Source: Protonemura montana (Eukaryota; Arthropoda; Insecta; Plecoptera; Nemouridae). From it: 64,000 bases of DNA. The notes below the pieces were generated by a model. The model searched no databases. It saw only the letters and a list, made by a program, of their open reading frames with translations, and had not been told where the DNA came from. The stretch is from positions 6,298,701 through 6,362,700 of the forward strand of contig OX387603.1 in NCBI GenBank assembly GCA_947568835.1, in the 5' to 3' direction. Below are positions 38,101 through 47,322 of the stretch, piece by piece (the first letter of the stretch is position 1; every line of letters begins with the position of its first letter). The position numbers were made by a program, and so were the translations under genes.

Positions 38101-41100
38101 GTAACGTCTCTCCATTTTTGTGTAATTCAATTCGTGGTACACTTTGGAACCCTCTACCAAAACGGCCTTTTCGGCTTGTAAAGCATTGCTGCGGCATTGT
38201 AATGGATGCGTTTACAGCGAGGTGATCGGCCGCAAGGTTGACAGGACAAGTGTGATTTTTACCCGGACTCGTCAGATCGACTCCGCGGCCAGTTGATTGT
38301 CCGGCTTCAAAGACGGACGACGCCAAAGTCCCGAGTCGGCGACGTCTTTTGATGACGGTGATCGACAATCGAAGCACTCTCCGTCAACACATCGTCATGC
38401 TCGCCGTCGACAAGTACAAAGGGACGGAGTTGCTCGAGGGACAACGCTCGCAAAGACTAAACTACATTTCATCTAAGGTGGAGATTGTATTTGTGTATTT
38501 AAAGTAGTACCAAGTAGTACGCATTGACTGGTATTTGAGTTGCAAATCTACTCGAAGAGTTTACAACATTGATTGCATGTTTAAAACTACATATAGCAGC
38601 AGAATGATGTACTATACATCCGCTATCCATCTTATGGTAAAATAGCGACCGCCCTGCTGTGGGGACCTCTATGACCCATGACACACGCGTCAGCATCCAT
38701 CGATGTCTTCTATGCCCGTGACGCCATGGAGTCAGAAGGTCGATTTCTTCGCAAGCACCGCGCGCTACGGGTTCAATTATTTTTCTCCCAGACAGGTATC
38801 AAACACGACCGACGCTGCCCGAAGAGTAAAGGGCATCGGAGGCAATGCATTTATAATGCAGTTTTATCGTGGCTTGCACTGAATGATGGCCTTGCAGAGG
38901 GTAATTAACGCATGGTCGCGATCGATCGGGTCCCGCTCCTATTGGTATATTAATCACGACGGTAGATTCCCGTTAAGCCGCTGGCTGGAGGCGTTGTTCG
39001 ATCACACGCGGTGCAGTCGCCTCGTGGAGACGATCGAGAGATGCCGGTACTCGTTGAACGGAATGTTGGACCGGCAGATCTTTACGGGGGTAATGGCATG
39101 CCGGTATACCCCACAGTAATAATATGCCAACATGTCTTTACGGGGGGTTATATATTGTGCACCAGTATAATTATGCAGACGTATATTGGTATATATTTAC
39201 GGGAAATATCGGTATCCCGGTAATTAGGTATAGACTTAGTTAAACGCCATCACATGTTTACGGAGGGGCGTTATTTATAAACATGTAAAATGCCACCATT
39301 TATGTTTCGGGAGTTATTTTGACGTTAAATATTCTCCACTTTCCCTAACCTCAAAGTAAAGGGTGATATATTTACTGATGTCAATCAAAACCCCACCAAA
39401 AACTTAGAATATTTATGGTTTAAGTATATGAATGGCGCATGTTGGGCCGTCAACTATGTGTAGTAATTGCCAGGTACAAGTCGAGTCCAAGTCCAAGCAA
39501 AGTCTAAGTCTTACGAAGGGACGCTTGGTGGTCGCTGAGTTATTGTGGCGCCGGGTGACACCGAGCCAATGGCGACGGCGAGAGGAGGGTCATTATGAAT
39601 GAAATTGGATTAAGTGGACAGTAATCATTCGATTGAATCACGGCTATCGATCAATGTGCATCGCCGGCCTCTTGAGTGTTGCTGGTCGAGCCAGCCCGGC
39701 TAGTTCTGTTGATGACTATAATCAAAGTGCTTCGATCTGCAACCGGCATGCGGTTTGGCAAAGGAAATTTACAGAGCCGAAATGTATGCAGTTTTTTTAA
39801 ATTGTGAATCATGCAAAATTGTGTTGTGTAGGTCTCGTAAGGTATTCGGGCAATTGAACAGTAAATTTGCAAGCACGTGGCTGTCGGTTGGTTAGTGTTT
39901 TTCAGCAAGGGCGTGGTGAGATGTGTGGCATGCCCATAACCTTAAAAAGGCGCGTGGTCAAATTGTGGTTACGATAGAATTACAATAGAGATTTGGACAC
40001 GATGCTAAAATTTACGGGAATTTCAAATGACGTTAAAGATAACAAACGAAAAAACCTCCAATTGATTCGCTCACGCTCCAGGCTTTATAAGAAATCATTT
40101 CAGCCGAGCTTTTTAATCGATTTACCAATACACGGTTACGCTGCATTAAAATCCAGTCAACAAAGATGAAGCATTATCATGGCATTCCCATTATCACAGG
40201 TAGGAACTTATAAGTACTTTAAAATAAAAAGATCACAAGCCAGTTATAATGGACATACCTTAAAACAATTACAACGGTTTTACCCACGTTTTTCAAGGTG
40301 GGGCCTATAAAACAGCACCAGCCCAACTACGTCGGAGTTTTCAAGATATTTCACCAGCAGCAGCAACAACAGCATAACATCGCTGGCCGTCTGACAGGAG
40401 TCTCGATCAGTCTGGTCGAAAGTTCACAGCAATCAGCTGCCGCAGGCCGCTCTCTGACGTCTCCCCTGATGAATATCTCAGCTAATTGCAGGCGTTACGC
40501 GGACCCCGGCTGCTACTCGCGGTGGGTAATCACCTGTTTGTGTACTCGTTGTAATAAGTTGCTAACTGTCTCGAGAAAAAAATACTATCAAAATATTGAC
40601 CGTTGTTTAAAGCGCCATTAGCAGGAATGTTTGTTTTATTTATGTTCTCGGTGCTTTAGTGAGCAAATAAGCCGTTAATATAAAAACTAAACCCAGCGGA
40701 AGCTTTAGGTGTCGGGCGTGAACGTCTTGTCTTCTGACTGCAGTGTCGTCCCAGAAGGTATCCGACAACTAGGACTAGCATCACGCAAAGCAAACAGTTC
40801 GAGCTCACTCATTTAGTTGATATCAAGATCGGGCCAGGCCTATCAGCTCTGTTTCATCAGAATGTTATATTATTTTGACAATTAACACACCGGTAAACGA
40901 ACACGTGTTTTGTTTTGCTACAGCGTAAATATTCAAATAAACCGGCTCATGCGCACATGATTAATCGGCTCACATGCGGAGACGAAGCTTCGAATCTGGT
41001 CGACCGATAAACTCGGAGCATGGCGTGGAGACATCCCGTCGCCGAAAAGAATGGCAGAAATCTGAATGGTTGGAATCTTTCTTGCGTTATGATTGAGAAA

Positions 41101-44100
41101 CGGTGAGACCGACTTTTGTTTTTACACGCTTTGAAGGTGCGCTCGAGTTCGATTGGTATACTAATTGATTCAACACACATTTCCGGCACTGGGGCAACTG
41201 GCTTGTTGGGGCAATCGGTAAAGCGATCGGCGCTCACTTGGGACAATCTGATCCCGATGCGGTAGCGAAGACAATTGACTCCATTTCCTCAATTAGAAGA
41301 CTGATAAAATACTAAACGTCTTAAGTCGCCGGGGATATAATCGCCATGTCACGACGCTGTAGATTCCGACGCATGCAGGAAGGCGCCAGGCGGTGTCCCC
41401 TGGGGGTGTTGGGTTCGGGGTCGGCCACCCATCGCAAGGTGTCGAGAGGCACAACAAGGTGCTGACGCCCCTGGTTTATTGCCTTGCGGCCAGATATCGA
41501 TGTTTGGCGGACATATGAGCGGCGTCTTGTTTCGATAGGACCATGTTTATGCAGATTTCACGAGCGAAAGAATGTGTTCGACGGTTTTCTTTTGTACCTA
41601 TAGTTGGGTGGTTAAACTTCGAGTATCCTATTTATGACCAGACCAGCATGTACAAATTTCTCGACTCGTGGTTGAAGTGTTTTCTTTTTTTCATACAAAT
41701 TCAAATGCAACTACCAATTACATGCAGATAAATTCAGTTGGTTTCTGTACGTATGTTAGGAGTTTTCTTGGATTTTAGCATTTTTGATCATACCGGGCCT
41801 TGAAGCTACATGTCTTTATGTATGAGTTAAAGGAGGACTGGACATATTTAGGATTCATATAAATAACCAACTGTATCGATAAACTTAACTTCCAAATGAA
41901 CCGTGGATTGAAAACGTTGTAAATTCGAACATACAATGTAATTCAATGTAAAACCATGCAAATTAACTGAAACTGAAACTGAAACATAAAAAATAAACTA
42001 GCTACGTCCAAGATAGTAAATTTTATCGAAAGGACAGGAGAGCTGGTAAAGAGCTATTTTTAATGTCAGAATTGCAGTAAATGCATGGTTTTATTGATCT
42101 CGTTTTATGGGGGATTTTCTGGTGCACTTATCAGAAGATCTTAAATTATGTTGAAACCCAGAAATTACCTAGTGAACGATAAAGTACAAGCATGCTGTTC
42201 TTAGCTAGTAGTAAACTGCAAGATGCTTTCAAATCGACAGAGCGCACAAACAGATTCAACGCTACTACTTGGCAAGTGCATCGTAAGACAGAAGTGCATT
42301 CGTCTGGATGCATTTTGATGAGTGCATCCTATCTGTCCGTCATAAACCCTGACAACACATGAAGCTATTTCGACGGAATGAAGAAATCGCTGCATTCGGA
42401 ATCGGGATCGAATAAAATGCAATGCCAAAAACAATCGGCAAAGTTCGCCTCGCTTCGCGATTGAGACGAAAGTTTTACTGTTTACTAAAAACATTTTTAG
42501 TTGTAAACTTCTGGAATTAAATTTGTGTTTTTAAACATGGAGGATGCTGGTCTCCACTTTTATAATGTTTGGTGTGGTCTGAGTTTTCCATGTCCCATGA
42601 GTGATAAACTTAGATACACTAAACACGCGCCCAATGCAACTCTCTGTTTATATCAATGTTGTCCAGGAAGACAGAAGTCGCAAACTTTATAAAATCTTGA
42701 ATTACGATACCGACGCTTGAGGTGAACATGATAAATGAGTGTGTTTTTGGCTCCCAAGGTTTGCCATTGGCCACTTCAGTGGGAAGAAAAATAAGTTTTT
42801 ATCATAAATTGACGGAGTAAATTGGCCGCATCCATAAAGTTATCAAAATTACAAGAAAAAAGCCTTGCACACTCCTGGTCGTAAAATGAAACGTTTATTG
42901 GCAAAAGAGGTTCTGCACATAACTTCTTGGCCCGCCGAAGATTTCCCCCCCAAGCAAGTGAATTAGTGAAGGTGGCTAGTTCGAGCGTCGCCGCAGGGAC
43001 GCCCGATGCGTGTTGGACGTCGTCAATGAAACTCGAGGGTGCCGACAAAGAGCTGGCGACGTTTGCTCAAGACTTCGAGTAAAGGCAAAGGCACGGCGTG
43101 CCGATCGTCGCTGCGGATGGGGAGTTGAGATAACGATTATTAACCCTAGCTTAGAAGGGAGGAGGGTGAAAACTTCGTGTCGCCACATATATTACGTTCA
43201 GCGAGAGTGTAAACATTTTCGGAAGGGGCGCTACCGGTCGCTTTGGGTTGACGTAGGGGTTAACTGTCAATTAAAAAACAACACAAATCATCTCCGCCGG
43301 TGTCCGTCATTTTCCTTTTGCTCTTTAGCGTGTTTATGTCAAGATCTTTTGTTTCTAAAGCTGTTATAAGATTTTTGCTACCAATTATAACAATCTTAAT
43401 AATTATTTTGCATATATAACAAGTATTTTGTAATCCTTCACTGAAATACAACTGCAATTTCATTCATGAGTTGGTAACAATGCTGGAGGCAAGTCCTTGG
43501 GCTGGTATTTTCTCTCGCTGGCTAGACTGTAACAGATGTACACATCTAGAAAGATATGCCACGATTTAAGTTATGCCTACTGTAGGTTTCGTCGTTTCAA
43601 TCACTTTCCTGGAAGATTGATAAACCATTTTCTACTAATTGCAGTCATTTTTCATGTTAATGTGGAAATACGGGAAACAATAATCGATTCATCCAGACGT
43701 TATCGAATCAAAACTGTGGCTGTTCTGAGCCCAGGGGTCTCTAGACTATGACTCTGCTATCAAAAAGGTTTCCGCTTCAATTTTGGATGTCTTTATGTTC
43801 TTTGGAGACAGGCGACTTCGTAATCTTAATAAAATATACGCTCTTATTTGTTGTATGATTGTGTATGAAACATAAACATGAATGTTGAAACTTTTGCTCG
43901 CGGTGACCCAGTTCTGCAGCCGGGAGCGAATGATATGGGATGGGCGATGTCAAGGGTTATATTTGCAGCGCGTCTGGCTCCAAGTTTAGCCCTATTGACA
44001 AAACTGCAACTCGAGGAAATCGAAGTCGGCGCCTCCACATCAGTCGGTCGTCGACACACGTAACTTGTTGCCTTAGCGGTGATCGCGTTGATCGTAGGTA

Positions 44101-46391
44101 AATTTGTTTTCCACCCCTGACGGCTGCTGAAATCAATCACCGGCCGGCGCGCTTTGCAAATAAGAGAGCGCTAGTACGAGGAAAAGTACGTGGTATCCGC
44201 GCAAATAAATGCTTTTTGCTCCCTCTCTTCCATGAAAATCAAACAGTCAAGACAGATAATAATATTTGACTTGCTGTCTGGCGACCAGCGACTCTATCAC
44301 ATTATTGAACGACGTTCCAACTTTCGGAATCGCCGAACTCGCGCGGTGGCAATTTCTAGATGTCATTATCCATGCGATTCAACGACGCTATTAATCTCCC
44401 TTTGAAGCTCAACCCCTCTCTACGGAGTGCGGAGATTATGCGAGATCGCCCTCCACCATTTCTACAATGATAACATCTCGGCTTAAACAGCCAAGCTTAA
44501 TTGGCAATTTCAAATGGGCAAAATTTAACCGGCGGCTTGGATCGGCTAATATTATATAGAGATTCCATATCGTAGCAGTTATTCTAATTAGAATGGTGAG
44601 CGCGAATAAACCATGTTCCCTTGCGCTCGGACATTCGATATTGCGCTCTAGACGCCAACGTGAACCATGGGATGGAAGCATGGTGAAGCACGCAATTGCT
44701 CGAACACGCAATTGCGATATCAATAAATAAAGCGTTCACCTTTCTTGCGATATGTAGAATCGGAATCAACAAGAACTTATTTTAATAACATGCACGTTCT
44801 TTTTTTTTAAATCTAGATGTGATTCGCGATACATGCACTATCATAGCTGTATTATTTCCTTTGGGTTGAACGCGATCACTCCTGTCTTAATTTATTCGCT
44901 TCAATTGAGTTCCGATAACTCCATCAGTAGTAAATGCATTAATCCCGAGTTTTTTTTTTACTGCGCTTGACATGCATCTTTAATGGTGCAAGGCAACGAC
45001 ATGATCATGCTCGATTTGTCAACTGCCTGCGTGGCTGACACATGGCATCGGATCGGTATTCCGCGGTTTATTATATCAATGCCAGAGACTCATTTTGCTA
45101 CTCGAGAAAGTCGCAGAGGAAACAGCAATCAGTCGAAAAGGTGTTTGTCCGCGGCGAGCTATTGCCCCTTATAAAATATACGATCGGACTGGAAATAAAA
45201 TCAAACAAAATAGACATCCTCGCTCTCGGCAAACAAGAACAAAGAGTCTCTGGCAGACATGGTAAGATTAATATTCTTATATACTTTATATATTATTCAA
45301 ACTTATAAAATATCACATGCACTCCGGTCGTCGCGAGTGCAGCGGCCACTCGAGTGGAAGATCAACATTGCAATCGATGATCTACGATCCTGAGCTCTTC
45401 GGGCGTTCAGTTGATGCACTGTTACATAACAATGGAACTTGTTGGGAAAAAATATGCGTTTCTCGAGTAACAACTGAGGAGGCATGAATGGCGAATGATT
45501 GGACGTTTCAGGTCCCCGGCAGTGAATTGCTAGCTTGACAATCAGTCCTGAATCAGCATTTGAGGGATGAGATTCAAGGCGTTCAGGAAGTGAAATTTAC
45601 TGTTTTAGAGGGGGCTATGAACGTCTCCATTTAGGTTTAGGTGAATGGAAACGAATACCTATTTCGAATTCCCAGAAGTAATTTCGTTTACGGTTTGCCG
45701 TTTATCTTCCAAATGACCTTGGAGAACGACCCTGGAACCGTTAAGGTCGAAGAAGCGAAAACACTTTTTTCGAATTGAAAAAGACGACATTTGAAACACG
45801 AAGTTTAGGAACATCACTTGTTTTCCGAAGCGCAAAGTGTATGACCGTAATGACAAAAGATGTGTAAATGAGCGCAACATCAGGCCAATTTTGTATTCAC
45901 CAAAAAGCCCCAACCTCCATCAACCAATCTCTAAGCAGATGGGCATACTGACCTGCCTGTGACTCATACTGGGCTCCGAACTTGGCGACGACCTCGACGA
46001 GGGTGATGCCGACGGCGCCGTGTAGCCCGTGAGCGAGCACCTGGACCAACACGGCACAGGTGACCACCACCCACCCCCAACCTCCTTCAGGGTAGTAATG
46101 CTGCTTCAATGTCAACAACTGTCTCAAATCAGCCACCAGCCGCGACTTGTTAGTGTTGTTGATTGTTCGTGCCTTGCTGGGTTCCCCATATCCAGGGTCG
46201 ACGATTGGAAGCTGGGGCATTGACAACGCCCTCCGAGGACCCCTCGCGGCCGCTGCGCTTGGTGACAACTCCGAGAGTTCGTCTTCGAATGCCGCCAACT
46301 GCTCCGAAGAGTCCAGATGCCGCGAGAGGGCGACCAGTAGGGCGGCACTGGCCGAGTCGCCCGAAGAAGGATCGGCGCCAATTGGCGACAT
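7734..46391 (-). CDS. Monocarboxylate transporter (SLC16/MFS), whole locus, two alternative first exons
   Basis: Gene-level entry. Seven shared coding exons (12242-12094, 11288-11104, 10548-10272, 9799-9647, 9279-9051, 8710-8460, 8120-7734) follow one of two first exons: proximal 21814-21523 (total 640 residues) or distal 46391-45953 (total 689). All phases agree. In the 640-residue form, the SLC16 signature EGGWGW opens membrane segment 1 (residues 53-58), and the second signature region YFKRRREF...SGSGLG lies near 177-196. A basic cytosolic loop (about 245-265) separates the two six-helix halves, and a long acidic tail follows the last helix. Family members move lactate, pyruvate or related small carboxylates, mostly with protons, across the plasma membrane. 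The substrate here cannot be told from sequence. Confidence 0.93.
8460..8710 (-). CDS. Transporter exon 7
   Basis: 251 bp: two bases completing Gly, then 83 codons. It holds the last membrane segments (GYYFSALCVVIGSLTLFLI) followed by a cytosolic stretch LHRRQMARHK and a Pro/Glu-rich region. Acceptor accgacag; donor GAG|GTAGGT, phase 0. Confidence 0.93.
9051..9279 (-). CDS. Transporter exon 6, ending at a GC donor
   Basis: 229 bp, 76 codons plus one base. Encodes AAVFMCGLCILALTAV, YVLFAWIYGIFAGGYHYSLK and WGFVQCSQAIPIALGVPIS, which are membrane segments 9-11. The donor is CAG|GCAAGT; no GT at this boundary keeps the frame. The next exon supplies the remaining two bases of Gly, so the GC-AG reading is supported by phase. 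Confidence 0.92.
9308..9362 (+). repeat. 5S rRNA-derived fragment
   Basis: Lies in the intron between transporter exons 6 and 5. It matches the internal promoter region of 5S rRNA: cgagttaagcaacaatgag (box A) followed by gattgggtgacc (box C). Neither 5S end is present, so it is a relic of a 5S gene or of a 5S-derived SINE, not a working 5S gene. Confidence 0.7.
9647..9799 (-). CDS. Transporter exon 5
   Basis: Exactly 51 codons, phase 0 at both ends. Acceptor ttcatgcag, donor CAG|GTGCGT. Encodes membrane segment 8 (LLQTHLGLAWTLGCCAFGLV) and the conserved VVRNSVECRIARQYLCQ loop. Confidence 0.93.
10272..10548 (-). CDS. Transporter exon 4: segments 6-7 and central loop
   Basis: One base completing Ser, then 92 codons. 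Encodes IGWRLGLQAVTGVVFVTFIL (segment 6), the conserved YRSASLYHPQRRAILHL start of the large cytosolic loop, a Lys-rich stretch (NQKRKIKDKNK), FFDFSTLRSK, and segment 7 (LLVSTGISAFGVNTPIFFL). Acceptor cgccctcag; donor TTG|GTGAGT. The cytosolic loop is shorter than in many vertebrate SLC16 members. Confidence 0.94.
11104..11288 (-). CDS. Transporter exon 3: segments 4-5
   Basis: 61 codons plus two bases. Begins after tttttgcag and ends at CAG|GTGCAA. Encodes FFSYGAVLGVGVGMTRDCST and the second SLC16 signature region YFKRRREFVEIF...SGSGLGIA. The usual LA-x-G after the basic cluster is replaced by FVEIFIV. This is a difference from vertebrate MCT1-4 and may go with another substrate. Confidence 0.93.
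12094..12242 (-). CDS. Transporter exon 2: first shared exon
   Basis: 149 bp: two bases, then 49 codons. The acceptor ctccttgcag accepts either first exon, since both end in phase 1 with G and so make Gly. Encodes WLGALSTAVALFVSPVTIAF (segment 2), the basic turn CRRKSTR, and segment 3 (VIGGLVTALGCLFTSF). Donor CAG|GTACGC, phase 0. Confidence 0.94.
12243..21522 (-). other. Transporter intron 1 (proximal isoform), 9.28 kb
   Basis: Mostly AT-rich unique-looking sequence without a credible open frame. A GC-richer island at 16170-16540 is unlike its surroundings and could be an enhancer or a non-coding exon. A pyrimidine-rich stretch lies at 12745-12970. Smaller islands occur at 14100-14240 and 20640-20900. 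Confidence 0.7.
21523..21814 (-). CDS. Transporter proximal first exon (1A)
   Basis: ATG at 21814-21812 with an in-frame TAA shortly upstream; 97 codons plus one base, donor GTTG|GTAATG. The N-terminal 49 residues are cytosolic, rich in Ser, Pro and Thr (TPLPEPTPSPLTP). HYYPEGGWGWVVVICALL and HGLHGAVGVTLVEM, membrane segment 1, follow. The segment-1 part closely matches exon 1B at 46 kb, while the N-terminal tails are unrelated. Confidence 0.93.
21972..21991 (+). promoter_or_regulatory. Triple nuclear-receptor half-site (DR1 spacing)
   Basis: AGGTCA at 21972-21977, AGGTCA at 21979-21984 and a degenerate AGGCCT at 21986-21991, each one base apart, about 160 bp upstream of the proximal ATG. 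DR1 sites are bound by HNF4 and RXR/USP-type receptors in animals. Use here is inference. Confidence 0.45.
22190..22450. promoter_or_regulatory. CpG-rich region upstream of first exon 1A
   Basis: A GC-rich block (for example ggcgccgcgcggcgcgtcgc near 22302) in otherwise AT-rich DNA, 400-600 bp upstream of the exon 1A start codon. It is a plausible promoter or 5' non-coding exon. No TATA box or start site can be named from sequence alone. Confidence 0.35.
22451..24906. other. No gene seen (upstream of exon 1A / long-isoform intron)
   Basis: Only short chance reading frames. It includes a GC-rich island at 23320-23500 and another at 24190-24260 with gccgacgccgacgcc repeats. A decamer repeat is listed separately. 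Confidence 0.5.
24335..24391. repeat. Decamer tandem repeat (gtgactgcgc), about 5.5 units
   Basis: Successive ten-base units gtgactgcgc, gtgactgcgc, gtggctgctc, gtagctagca and gtggctgcgc drift in sequence but keep their spacing. CpG-rich minisatellite. Confidence 0.75.
24907..25041. repeat. Fold-back (MITE-like) element
   Basis: Left arm 24907-24969 and right arm 24984-25041 are imperfect inverted copies over about 58 bases, around a 14-base loop. The arms share aagaacc, ggccga and gcaacattaacc. Relatives lie at 35923-35988 and 57053-57092. It is probably a non-autonomous DNA element or a dimer of a short repeat. No clear target-site duplication was seen. Confidence 0.75.
25042..28327. other. 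No gene seen; CpG-rich patches
   Basis: Contains a CpG-rich patch at 25080-25290 (cggcgagcgagcgagag), a patch at 25960-26140 and another at 27630-27800. The open frames here are short, unspliced and unlike known proteins. Conserved regulatory DNA of the long transporter intron is possible. Confidence 0.4.
28328..28457. repeat. 28-bp minisatellite, about 4.6 copies
   Basis: Unit aaggccgtgctttcacgaaa plus cctacaac, starting at 28328, 28356, 28384 and 28412, with a partial fifth from 28440. The complete copies appear identical, so the array is young. Because 28 is not a multiple of three, the open frame across it cycles through three repeat translations and is not a real protein repeat. Confidence 0.95.
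28458..31579. other. No gene seen
   Basis: AT-rich sequence with a GC-richer patch at 28600-28830 and short chance reading frames. Nothing recognisable was found. Confidence 0.5.
31580..31615. repeat. Perfect 15-bp inverted repeat
   Basis: tatagcaaggtgcta (31580-31594) and its exact reverse complement tagcaccttgctata (31601-31615) flank tatcaa. Further partial copies of agcaaggt and aaggtgcta lie on both sides (31563-31570, 31620-31628). This suggests slippage around a hairpin. Confidence 0.85.
32150..32216. repeat. AT microsatellite (ataata/taatat)
   Basis: Irregular run built almost only of ataat and taata units, just upstream of a 5S-derived SINE. Confidence 0.8.
32339..32760 (+). repeat. 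5S rRNA-derived SINE, copy A (near full length)
   Basis: The head matches the second half of 5S rRNA: gatcaccgaagttaagcaac (box A) then gtattggataagttacc (box C region). A family-specific body follows (tggaggaatcctgctgttcg, ggtggtccccttggtgctct), then a tail ending in caatcaatcaaac. This layout is that of SINE3-class elements transcribed by Pol III from the 5S internal promoter. The tail probably came from a partner LINE that I cannot name. Confidence 0.8.
32761..35639. other. No gene seen
   Basis: Long-isoform intron with short chance frames only. A GC-richer patch occurs at 33740-34000. There is no confident repeat boundary. Confidence 0.45.
35640..35695 (+). repeat. 5S-derived SINE, fragment D
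   Basis: Matches the late body of copy A (ctcctcccttttag and ttaggttcatc region). It ends in a short internal duplication of attctcgaaatc. Confidence 0.5.
35923..35988. repeat. Half copy of the 24.9-kb fold-back element
   Basis: gttaatgttgcaa, then atcggccattttga, line up with the right arm at 24985-25030. Only one arm is present. Confidence 0.65.
36648..36865 (+). repeat. 5S-derived SINE, copy C (no 5S head)
   Basis: Shares gtggaggaatcctg, ccttggtgctc and catcatcatcctcatcg with copy A but lacks the 5S-like start. It is probably 5'-truncated, as is usual for retroposed copies. Confidence 0.65.
36978..37387 (+). repeat. 5S-derived SINE, copy B (near full length)
   Basis: The 5S-like head agcgaagttaagcaacactg and ggtattggatgggag is better preserved in its box C part than copy A. 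The body and the tail (gcgtcgttaagccccaat, then caaccaaccaaac) follow. Copies A and B differ at many positions, so both are old. Confidence 0.8.
37494..37549. repeat. CCGA/CCGG tetranucleotide tract
   Basis: About 56 bp of ccgaccga units with interspersed ccgg. It starts about 105 bp after SINE copy B. Confidence 0.9.
37695..37766. repeat. Tandem duplication of a 36-bp unit
   Basis: The unit beginning ctagccggccgaacgaggtg is repeated exactly, at 37695-37730 and 37731-37766. GC-rich. Confidence 0.95.
37767..39060. other. No gene seen
   Basis: Moderately GC-rich, with open frames up to about 100 codons (for example minus 38377-38078). They lack splice sites, known motifs and repeat affiliation. 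Confidence 0.4.
39061..39330. repeat. Decayed tandem repeat, period about 58 bp
   Basis: The core tttacgg (last copy tttcgg) recurs at 39081, 39137, 39196, 39257 and 39305. Similar upstream words (atgccaacatgt, acgccatcacatg, atgccaccattta) and downstream words (ggggttat, ggcgttat, gagttat) recur with it. It is an old minisatellite with roughly five units. Confidence 0.65.
39331..45952. other. Long-isoform intron, no gene seen
   Basis: AT-rich with short chance frames. Minor items: a CAG/CAA run at 40348-40370, a triple gaaact run at 41965-41985, and CpG-rich patches at 42970-43120 and 44010-44060. None carries a splice-supported coding exon that I could defend. Confidence 0.5.
45953..46391 (-). 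CDS. Transporter distal first exon (1B)
   Basis: ATG at 46391-46389; 146 codons plus one base, donor CAG|GTCAGT with GCA-G phase 1, identical in phase to exon 1A. The cytosolic N-terminus (about 97 residues) is unlike that of 1A: Ser/Ala-rich with an acidic helix-like part (EQLAAFEDELSEL) and RRALSMPQLPIVDPGYGEP. It then encodes QHYYPEGGWGWVVVTCAVLV and HGLHGAVGITLVEV, a second version of membrane segment 1. The open frame extends upstream without another in-frame ATG. No other downstream transporter exons exist between here and 21.8 kb. Confidence 0.88.
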
Positions 46392-46423
46392 GGTGCAGGA
46401 ATCCGCTGAGCGGTCACCATGGT

Positions 46424-46429
46424 TCACAT
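46424..46429 (-). promoter_or_regulatory. Start-stop minimal upstream ORF (ATG-TGA)
   Basis: ATGTGA lies on the minus strand 33 bases upstream of the exon 1B start codon and out of frame with it. If it is in the transcript, ribosomes initiating there would stop at once. Such start-stop elements are known to lower downstream translation. Confidence 0.4.
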
Positions 46430-46479
46430 TGCCGATGCAGGCCGCGCCGGTACCACGTGCCGGTACCAGCACGCAATGA

Positions 46480-47290
46480 GGGCGGCACTAGGTTCGCACA
46501 CGCACTTCGTCGAAGCACTGAGTTTGTGTGTTTAGATCGAAGAGTTTTTTAATCCGTCTATTGTGTGTGGCGCGTCGTTTATTAGAGAGTTATAGAGTCC
46601 TTAAACCACGAATTCGCCCGCTCCGACATATTAAGTCCATTTTACGAGGCACCGCGCGACCGGAGATCAGAAATCATTCGCTAGCTTTCGCGCATTAAAC
46701 CACTTTGCATTCTGAAAGTATAGCACAAGACAAGGTATAAATGGTACTTGGTTAGGTAGGATATGGACGTTACTTTCAAGCGGTCACGCACTGATCCAGC
46801 CGTTGGCCTTTAATCGGCAAGCCAATCCAGGAATCTACTCAGGTGAGAATCGTATTGCTCTGCAGAACATGTCCGAAAGTGTAACTAATAGCCCCTCCTA
46901 TACCCATTCGAGGCCGCACTCGAAATGTTTGATAGCGTCAAAGGACAGCACTTAGTCATTAACCTATAATGTTGTCTCCACATTCCCCCATGCATCCAAA
47001 TTGTCCTATAATTCACTAAGCTCTCGCTCTAATGTTAATAGCTCCGATTAGTCCTCCTGGTCCGTCCACTAGTTTCAGAGGACATAGTTGTTCGGAAGCT
47101 GCTCGTGGCAGCCGCAATATTACGTGTAATATGCAAACTTTGTCTTTCATCGCTAGTGTCGCTCTTTGATGGCTTCTGATGCCATTGACGCTTATCGACG
47201 CAGGATGTCGGTGGCTTTTGTGGCAATTCAAGACATTAGGCCGAACTTGTCGGCAAGCATGATAGCTATATTCATGGCGTGAGGGACGAA

Positions 47291-47322
<32 letters not shown>

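Noticed and set aside
38078-38377. 99-codon minus-strand frame
   Set aside because: No known motif, no splice sites at its ends, and an Arg/His-rich composition typical of chance frames in GC-rich DNA.
40298-40621. Plus-strand frame with a Gln run
   Set aside because: The Gln run is a short CAG/CAA microsatellite. The rest has no supporting acceptor or recognisable domain.
45953-46472. Longer start for exon 1B at 46472
   Set aside because: The codon at 46472 is GTG, not ATG. The first in-frame ATG is at 46391.
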